Assembly (NCBI GenBank): GCA_033032865.1
Contig: JAWHQI010000272.1
Coordinates: forward strand, 1,240,001-1,304,000
From: Dactylorhiza incarnata
Lineage: Eukaryota; Streptophyta; Magnoliopsida; Asparagales; Orchidaceae
DNA length: 64,000 nucleotides
Direction: 5' to 3'
Positions 58,250 through 64,000 of the stretch are shown here, one piece after another. Under the pieces are notes generated by a model. It ran no database searches. It saw only the letters and a list, made by a program, of their open reading frames with translations, and was not told where the DNA came from. Each line of letters opens with the position of its first letter. Position 1 is the stretch's first letter. The translations under genes were made by a program, and so were the position numbers.

Positions 58250-59361
58250 GGCCCCGTTCGTTTGGACGGAATTGGAATTCGATATTGGAATTGAATATTG
58301 ATGAATATTGTGGAATTAAATATTGATGACTAATTCTAATTCCAACGTTCGCCTAATAAATAATATTATTGAATTTTGTGGAATTAATCAATACTTTTGT
58401 TCGTTTATTAAATAAAAATCAATTTAAGACTTGAAAAATATTACGAAGAAGCTAATATTTATTATCTATATAATAAACAAATGTATGTCACGGCGACGAT
58501 TTTTTCGCCCAACCATGATTTTTTTGCTCGGACGTGACTTTTTCAAATAAGCTAATATTTATCACATATATTATAAACAAATGTATGTCTTGCTCTCGGG
58601 CGAAAAAATCTCGCCCGGGCAAAAAAATCGTTCGCAGCCAAAAAAATATTGCCCGGGCGAAAATATAGCGCCCGAGCGAAAAATTCTCGCGCGGGCGAAA
58701 AAATCGCTCCCTGACGAAAAATTGCGTTTGGGCGAAAAAATCGCGCCAGAGAGAAGAAATCGCTCGGGCGAAAAAATTTCCCCCGGGAGAAAAATTCACC
58801 CCCGGGCGAAAAAATCGCCCCCAAGCGAAAAAATCGCGCCCGGGCGAAAAAATTTCGCAAGGGCGAAAAAAATCTCGCACGGGCGAAAAAAATCGCGCCC
58901 GTGCGAAAAAATTGCCCCAGGCGAAATTTTCACTGTCGGGCGAAAAAATCTCGCTCGGGCGAAAAAATTGTGTCCGACGACAAACGTGCGCCCGGACAAC
59001 AAACACGCGCCGGGTTATAAAAACGCGCGTACGGCGACAAAAACGTGCGCCCAGGCTAAAAGCGCACGCCCGGGCGAAAAATGGGCGCCCAGACGAAAAA
59101 TGCATGCATCTGCGAAAAATGCACTCACACACGAGAATGCACGCCCAGGCGAAAATCGTGTGCTCAGACGAAACATACGTCTCGGCCGGAATTATCCAAT
59201 TCTTATATAAATTGCAGAGAATTGTGTTTAGTTCAAAATGAATTCCACGGAATTCATTAAAATTTCAATTCCAACGTCAAACGTGCAAACGAACGACAAA
59301 ATTAGAATTATACCTTAAATTCCAATTCCATGAGCTCAATTCCATCCAAACGAACGGACCC
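58250..59361. mobile_element. Harbinger/Tourist-type non-autonomous element (1.1 kb)
   Basis: The left end, GGCCCCGTTCGTTTGGACGG, mirrors the right end read on the other strand, GGGTCCGTTCGTTTGGATGG, and similarity continues into GAATTGGAATT words. TAA is duplicated at both sides (58247-58249 and 59362-59364), the hallmark of PIF/Harbinger elements. There is no transposase. Much of the interior is a GC-rich repeat array. Confidence 0.87.
58590..59185. repeat. Array of ~19-20 bp CGGGCGAAAAAATCGC units
   Basis: About 30 imperfect units combine a GC-rich half (CGCCCGGGCG) with an A-run of 4-8 bases. Later units (about 58975-59180) change to CGACAAAAACGTGCGCCC. It lies entirely inside the Harbinger-type element. 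Open frames on both strands are by-products of the missing stop codons. Confidence 0.9.
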
Positions 59362-59436
59362 TAAGATATTTTGCAACTTTAGTTGTTAGCCTTTGCTAAA
59401 GCTATGTTAGGTTTGAATAAATTGGAGATGTAATTC

Positions 59437-59810
59437 CTACTTTACAGTTTTATACGAAGTAATTAGCAATAAAATTAACCTCAAATTTGAAAATAAATGC
59501 ATTGCATCTGATATTTTGGTTAGATTATAATAGATGTACATTACAATATACTCCTCTACTCCAAATTGGATGGCGAGTTTGTCGCCTGAGCAGATGAGCT
59601 CGTAGCTAGGGTAGACGCAGTATGTTGGAGCTTCGGGCAGGTGACTTTGAATTTCTCCGAATTTCCGCAACGCAAATATTTAGAGCAAGCATTATAGTGA
59701 GGGTTGGTTGCCAAAGAGCCCGACAAGTACCAGAAGGGGAGGGGGAGGGGGAGGGGGAGGAGCAGGAGGTGGAGGCACAGGGAGTATGCATACCAGCTGC
59801 TTTGAGGCAT
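59437..59810 (-). pseudogene. Fragment of a wall-associated/LRK10-like receptor ectodomain
   Basis: From ATG at 59810 (minus strand) comes a signal-peptide-like stretch (SLCLHLLLLPLPLPLPFWYL), then NACSKYLRCGNSEKFK. After a frameshift near 59640 it continues PEAPTYCVYPSYELICSGDK, LAIQFGVEEYIVMYIYYNLT. The order CGN ... YCxYPSYELxC ... YxVxxIxY matches the GUB_WAK galacturonan-binding domain at the start of plant wall-associated and LRK10-like kinases. No second ectodomain half, membrane span or kinase follows before the Harbinger-type element. It is a truncated remnant. Confidence 0.6.
59730..59765. repeat. GGGGGA microsatellite
   Basis: A short run of GAGGGG units. On the minus strand it codes the PLPLPLP part of the signal-peptide-like segment. 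Confidence 0.8.
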
Positions 59811-60377
59811 TTCTATAAACATATGACAGATTGATACAAAATGGAGCCAATTGTGGAGAATATAGCAAAAATTTTGAGAAAGTGGAAAAGCCAGGCTCGA
59901 GGAAGCTTGGCCAGATCTCCCTTCGGCCGGAAAGAAGCATTGATGGTGGACAAAAATGACAAACAATCTACTCTCAGGAAGCATCCGAGACATCTCCGAT
60001 AGTTCTTCCGCAGCGGCCACCGCTCCGCTCGTTGGTGGTGGTGAAATACCTCCGTTGGAGCCGATACCGGAGGAGCGGAAGGATCCACCGGTATAGGTGC
60101 CTTCAGAAGTCCATCGTCATAAATTAGGAGAGAAATTGCGGTGCGACATAGTTTGCGGTGTGACTAATATTTTTTGGGGAGTAATTTTAAGATTAAATTA
60201 GAAGAAATTGCTGTGCGACTAGCCAAATATAAAGTGCCTTTAGCAATTCCCATAAAAAATATGGACATTTTCCAAATAATCCGTGTTCTTTCCAAACTTC
60301 TCGGCACACTCTTTTCCATTACCACTCTCCCCTTGTCCACACAAAATTTGTTAGTCTGCATCCCGGACTACGATTAA

Positions 60378-60507
60378 GGCTCCGTTTGGGGGGACTTATT
60401 TTTACCGGTCAAGCGGTCACGACCGCATGAACCGGACCTTAATTAAGGTCCGGTTCATGTGGTCGTGACCGCTTGACCGATGAAAATAAGTCCCCCCAAA
60501 CGAAGCC
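60378..60507. mobile_element. 130-bp palindromic Tourist-like MITE
   Basis: It begins GGCTCCGTTTGGGGGGACTT and ends with its near-exact complement. The whole element is one inverted repeat with its centre at TTAATTAA (about 60439-60446). TAA flanks both sides (60375-60377 and 60508-60510). It would fold into a single long hairpin. Confidence 0.9.
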
Positions 60508-60510
60508 TAA

Positions 60511-60669
60511 GACTGTGTTGTTTCAGTGTTTAGGCTCAGTTTCGTTTTGGTGAAAATGATGTTTCTTATATTTGAGGCGTTCGTGAGCACTTAAAAGTAA
60601 TATCGCGTTTTTTAAAATAAGTGGGGCGCAAGTCATATTCCAGACGCAGGGAGGAGCTCTTTTTTGAGC
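60511..60669. other. Short spacer, nothing recognised
   Basis: This AT-rich spacer lies between the palindromic MITE and the hAT element. I see no gene or repeat in it. Confidence 0.5.
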
Positions 60670-60689
60670 GGTGCATCCAGCCCTGCACA

Positions 60690-60875
60690 TAAGGACCACC
60701 GGTCCGGTCCGGGACCGGTCCTCCCTGGGACCGGTCTTTTGGTCTACCGGTCCCGGACCGGTCCGAGGGAAATCGGTCCCGGTCCGGGACCGGTTTTCTA
60801 CCTCTGCAAGAGGACCGGCTGGGACCGGAGGACCGGTCCTAACCGGTCCCAGACCGGTCCCAGACCGGTCTTTTT
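60690..60875. repeat. Left subterminal ACCGGTCC repeats of the hAT element
   Basis: More than ten copies of ACCGGTCC or GGACCGGT in about 185 bp; the core ACCGGT is palindromic. The right subterminal counterpart is 63505-63750. Confidence 0.9.
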
Positions 60876-61187
60876 TATTTTGACTGGTTTTTGTTTTTTT
60901 GAATCCGCCGCCGTCGCCCGTCGCCGAGCAAATAAAACTTAATCCGACATTTGGAATAAAACTTTAGCGCCGAATCCACCCCCGACGACGCCGAGCAAAT
61001 ATAGAATGAAATAAAATTAAATAAATTGAAATAAAATTTGAATTTTATTAATAATTAAATAACATTACAATATGAAATTATGACAATTACATTTAAAAAT
61101 GAAATTGAGATAAAATGAAATTACATTAAAATTTAAAAATTAAATTACATTCAAATTTAAAAATGAAATAAAATACATTTTGATTTC

Positions 61188-63146
61188 TTATTCAGTGGAC
61201 GCCGACGCACTGCCCAAAGTTAAGTTGCTCATCTCGTCGTCAACTTCAGACTCGCTATCTTCGATTGACGAGACATGTTGTCTTCTCCTTAGAGCGTCCA
61301 AATGATCTTTATAGCAAATGCAAATCTCCAAAGATTCTTCGTTCAAACGACTTCTTCGCTCGTTCAGAATCCTGCCACTCAAAGAAAACGCAGATTCCGA
61401 AGCTACCGTACTAGCTTGGATAGTTAGTAAATCACGGGCCATTAAGGCCAAAATAGGATATACGTTATTTTTAGATTTCCACCATTTTAAAATATCAAAA
61501 TTTTCTATTTCGCTTGCGGTCATATAATCTTGAAATTGTGTTTTGCTATATAAACCTAATTCGTTTAAAGTACTCGAAGTTCTTTGTTTTTTCCTAGAAG
61601 CTAGTTCTAAAAGTTTATTTTTTAAAATATCTTTTGTTTTAGGTTGAGTGGATTCTTCACGAGGTCGCGATCCATACATTTCATCATAATGATTATAAAT
61701 GCGAGTAAATTCCGAATTAAATTTTGAAACGCTAGATTGGCTAGAAGATTCGTCTAAATTTAAATTGCGATTAATTTCTTCTAAGAAATTTTCTACCCCA
61801 TCTACGCCCATTAAAGGGTTTAAAGCAGCGGCGCAAGAGAACATAGATGGCATTTCTTTGTAATATTTTAAAAAATTTTCCTCCATTACTAATATTAACG
61901 GACGCCACATTTCGTTCGTTTTGTAATTTTTAAACGTTTCCGTAATTAATAAAAAAATTTCAATAACTAATGAGCTAGTGGGATAGTAAACTCCGGATAA
62001 AATAGTAGTTGCGCGATAAAAACTTTCTAATAAATTTACGTAATCTTCTAGCACGGCCCAGTCCGTCGCGCCTAAATCATGTGATTCTACACTATTATAA
62101 AATTCTATTAGTAGTGTTTTTTGTGACAAAGCTCGTTTTATCATTTTATAAGTCGAGTTCCATCGTATAGGCATATCATACGATGGACCTAAAAATTTCT
62201 TACCTTGTGATATTACAAATTTTTTGAATTCTTGTTTTCTTCTTTTTGCACTGTAAATAACTCGCAACATCGTTCGTATTTTACTAACATAGTCGTTCAT
62301 ATAAACTAAACTATCCTGAACAATTAAATTTAAAACATGACATACGCAACGTGTATGAAAAAATATGCCATCTAACATTGGTTGCAAATCTGATTTTAAA
62401 TATTTAACGGCCATACTATTATTTGAAGCGTTATCGAAAGAAATACTTAAAATTTTTTCTTTTATTTTAAAATCTCTAATACTTTTAATAATAACCTGAT
62501 AAATAGCTTTACCGGTGTGCGGGAATTCGAAGCCTTCAAAACAAATTATACGTTTATTTAATTCCCAACTATCTGGATCGATCCAGTGACAAGTAATGCA
62601 AATATACGAAAATCCGTCTTTTATGCCGCTAGTCCAAACGTCACTCGTTAGACTAACGCGACCGTCGAATGTTTCAAAATAATTTTTTAAATATTCTTTA
62701 GATTGCATATACGCTACTAAGGCATCACGCCTAATTGTAGTACGACTTACCTGATGATATTTTGGCTGAAGTACTTCGTGTATGTACGACGTCATTTCTT
62801 CATCGTCGTAGTGGTTGAATGGAAGTCCTTTTTTGATGACGTTCTCCATTTGTCGCTCTCGTTGCCGACCTTGATCATAAGTCCAAATGTGCCCGGTCGA
62901 TGAGATTTGAGCTTGGGTGGACTCAGGTGCTTGTTTAGAAATGCAAGATTTGACATGCCGGGCAAGCGTTGTGTTGCTGCTGCCAACGGCCATAAGCTTC
63001 CCGCAAAGTTTGCACTTCGCCTTAATTTCGCCCTCGATCCGCACCTTATCAAATTTCTCCCATACTACAGCTTTGTGGTGGTGCTCTAGTATCTCGATGG
63101 GGACAGACGCGGAGGACGACGCTGGCGCGGACGAAGATGAAGCCAT
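61188..63146 (-). CDS. hAT transposase with BED zinc finger (652 aa)
   Basis: I chose the start MASSSSAPASSSASVPIEIL at 63146. An upstream in-frame ATG only adds Leu/Ser residues read through a GA microsatellite. The BED finger spans residues ~29-68 (W29, F32, C45, C48, H64, C68). The RNase H-like core has catalytic Asp candidates in LTSDVWTSG and ISFDNASNN, the hAT Cys/His segment RCVCHVLNLIVQDSL, and RWNSTY. The third acidic residue probably lies in WAVLEDYVNLLESF. The C-terminal dimerisation domain reads WWKSKNNVYPILALMARDLL then SESAFSLSGRILNERRSRL. The length fits plant RICESLEEPER/DAYSLEEPER-type transposases. There are no stops or frameshifts. Confidence 0.93.
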   Translation of the reverse strand: MASSSSAPASSSASVPIEILEHHHKAVVWEKFDKVRIEGEIKAKCKLCGKLMAVGSSNTTLARHVKSCISKQAPESTQAQISSTGHIWTYDQGRQRERQMENVIKKGLPFNHYDDEEMTSYIHEVLQPKYHQVSRTTIRRDALVAYMQSKEYLKNYFETFDGRVSLTSDVWTSGIKDGFSYICITCHWIDPDSWELNKRIICFEGFEFPHTGKAIYQVIIKSIRDFKIKEKILSISFDNASNNSMAVKYLKSDLQPMLDGIFFHTRCVCHVLNLIVQDSLVYMNDYVSKIRTMLRVIYSAKRRKQEFKKFVISQGKKFLGPSYDMPIRWNSTYKMIKRALSQKTLLIEFYNSVESHDLGATDWAVLEDYVNLLESFYRATTILSGVYYPTSSLVIEIFLLITETFKNYKTNEMWRPLILVMEENFLKYYKEMPSMFSCAAALNPLMGVDGVENFLEEINRNLNLDESSSQSSVSKFNSEFTRIYNHYDEMYGSRPREESTQPKTKDILKNKLLELASRKKQRTSSTLNELGLYSKTQFQDYMTASEIENFDILKWWKSKNNVYPILALMARDLLTIQASTVASESAFSLSGRILNERRSRLNEESLEICICYKDHLDALRRRQHVSSIEDSESEVDDEMSNLTLGSASASTE

Positions 63147-63155
63147 TTGAGAGAG

Positions 63156-63159
<4 letters not shown>

Positions 63160-63218
<59 letters not shown>
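63160..63218. repeat. GA microsatellite in the transposase 5' leader
   Basis: About 25 GA units lie just upstream of the transposase start (CT repeats in the transcript sense). This creates a spurious Leu-Ser N-terminal extension of the ORF. Confidence 0.92.
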
Positions 63219-63223
<5 letters not shown>

Positions 63224-63411
63224 AGGAGAGATAAATCAAAAAAAAAAGGAAGGAGGGGGGGATATTTATAGATTTTTTTAAAAAAAATTAGAATTATAAA
63301 AAATAAAAAATAATATATTATATATTATATATATTATTATTATATATTAATATAATTATAATATATTATATAATATATTATATAAGTTATATAATATAAA
63401 TATAACTATAT

Positions 63412-63503
63412 GTGGTGGCAGCCACTTATTAAAGTGGCTGCCACCACAAATCAACGGCTCTTTAAAGAGCCGTTGTTAACAACGGCTCTTTAAAGAGCCG
63501 TTG
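63412..63503. repeat. Cluster of perfect palindromes upstream of the transposase
   Basis: A hairpin with perfect 16-bp arms lies at 63412-63427 and 63432-63447. A 24-bp perfect palindrome (CAACGGCTCTTT plus its complement) occurs twice, at 63452-63475 and 63480-63503, separated by TTAA. They lie between the AT-rich leader and the right subterminal repeats. Confidence 0.9.
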
Positions 63504-63504
63504 C

Positions 63505-63750
63505 TGACCGGGATCGGTCTTTGACCGGTCCCGGTTCCGGTCCTGGTCGAGGACCGGTAAAAGACCGGTCCTGGACCGGTCTTTGACCGGTCCCGGTTCC
63601 GGTCCTGGTCGAGGACCGGTAAAAGACCGGTCCTGGACCGGTCTTTTACCGGTCCCGGTCCGGGACCGGTCTAGCCTACGGATCCAGGGACCGCAGGGAC
63701 CCCGAGGACCGGTTCAGGACCGGATCGGTCCTTACCAGGACCGGTCTTTT
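63505..63750. repeat. Right subterminal ACCGGTCC repeats, with a duplicated ~60-bp block
   Basis: ACCGGTC words recur about every 10-20 bp. A block beginning TTTGACCGGTCCCGGTTCCG is repeated almost exactly (starting about 63520 and 63581). It mirrors the left subterminal region. Confidence 0.9.
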
Positions 63751-63770
63751 TGTGCAGGACTAGGTGCATC

Positions 63771-64000
63771 TAGCTTCACTCCTTCATTGCGTGCATCTCC
63801 CTAGATAATCTCCCTCGCGTCGATTCCTGCTTCGTTGAAGAGGACGATGGCTGTTCCTGCTTCGGGCCTGTTTGGCGTGGCGGCACAGCTGCGATATGTA
63901 GCAGTTTCCCTGCCGCCCCGCCAAACAAAATATTGGCGCAGACGGTGGCAAGAAGCCACCACTGATTTTCCTGCCGTAGGTGGGGACCCGCGGCAAGCAG
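63771..64000. other. Window end: hairpin that may open another MITE
   Basis: The arms GTTTGGCGTGGCGGCA (63870-63885) and TGCCGCCCCGCCAAAC (63911-63926) are complementary except for one base. The word GGGCCTGTTTGGCG resembles Tourist-like termini, but no duplication or second end is visible in the window. Confidence 0.4.

Larger units (their letters stand above)
60678..63762 (-). mobile_element. Complete hAT DNA transposon (3.1 kb), possibly autonomous
   Basis: It is flanked by the 8-bp duplication GGTGCATC (60670-60677 and 63763-63770). The terminal inverted repeats are CAGCCCTGCACA (left) and TAGTCCTGCACA (right, read on the other strand). Both subterminal regions (60690-60870 and 63500-63750) are packed with GGACCGGTCC-type words, which in hAT elements can be transposase-binding sites. 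It contains one uninterrupted transposase gene on the minus strand. Intact termini, exact TSD and open ORF suggest recent activity. Confidence 0.93.

Noticed and set aside
58488..59210. ORFs of 100-214 residues rich in FFARARFF or RAKKSPP repeats
   Set aside because: They come from the periodic CGGGCGAAAAAATCGC array inside a Harbinger-type element, with no coding signature.
63147..63239. Upstream start of the hAT transposase adding a Leu-Ser leader
   Set aside because: The added residues are just a translated GA microsatellite; the start MASSSSAP fits the family better.

Overview
The window is repeat-dominated intergenic DNA from a flowering-plant nuclear genome. The evidence is Ty1/copia LTR elements with initiator-tRNA-Met-type primer sites, a Tat-like Ty3/gypsy element with an extra (archaeal-type) RNase H, Tourist-like MITEs with TAA duplications, and a plant-type hAT transposase. 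I see no intact host gene. The only host-like remnant is a frameshifted fragment resembling a wall-associated/LRK10-like receptor ectodomain near 59.4-59.8 kb. The species cannot be named from the sequence. I saw no tRNA, rRNA or CRISPR locus.

Layout. (1) 1-813 is unassigned. 814-3840 is a 5'-truncated, broken copia pol followed by one LTR from 3841. (2) 4809-7010 holds a second, minus-strand copia relic. (3) 7059-15209 is a complete 8.15 kb copia/Sirevirus-like element with target-site duplication (TSD) AGAAC. It has a broken gag and an envelope-like third ORF with its own TATA, and no recognisable pol. (4) 15888-51620 is one minus-strand Tat-like gypsy element (TSD GCTAG). Its integrase is split by a 23 kb insertion at 22207-45364 (TSD GCGTC). 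Between the split pol and the left LTR it carries two plus-strand, TATA-preceded, intron-containing gene-like units and a 95-bp tandem array. (5) The 23 kb insertion is a head-to-tail array of one non-autonomous copia family: four LTRs alternating with three internal regions, with a single TSD at the outer ends. (6) 52289-57385 is a 5.1 kb gypsy element (TSD CATCG) with gag but no pol. Its gag, LTR termini, primer-site region and tandem repeats match the large Tat-like element, so it looks like a dependent partner. (7) 57386-64000 is probably older sequence. It contains a 1.1 kb Harbinger/Tourist-type element filled with a GC-rich array (58250-59361), the receptor fragment, a 130-bp palindromic MITE (60378-60507), and a complete hAT element (60678-63762, TSD GGTGCATC) with an uninterrupted 652-residue transposase.

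Insertion order from nesting: the minus-strand copia relic and flanking DNA are oldest. The Tat-like element then entered the flank and later received the copia array in its integrase. The 8.15 kb element entered independently just upstream of the relic's gag. The gag-only gypsy element lies 0.66 kb from the Tat-like element and probably relied on enzymes from it or a relative. The hAT element is the only unit whose catalytic gene looks intact.
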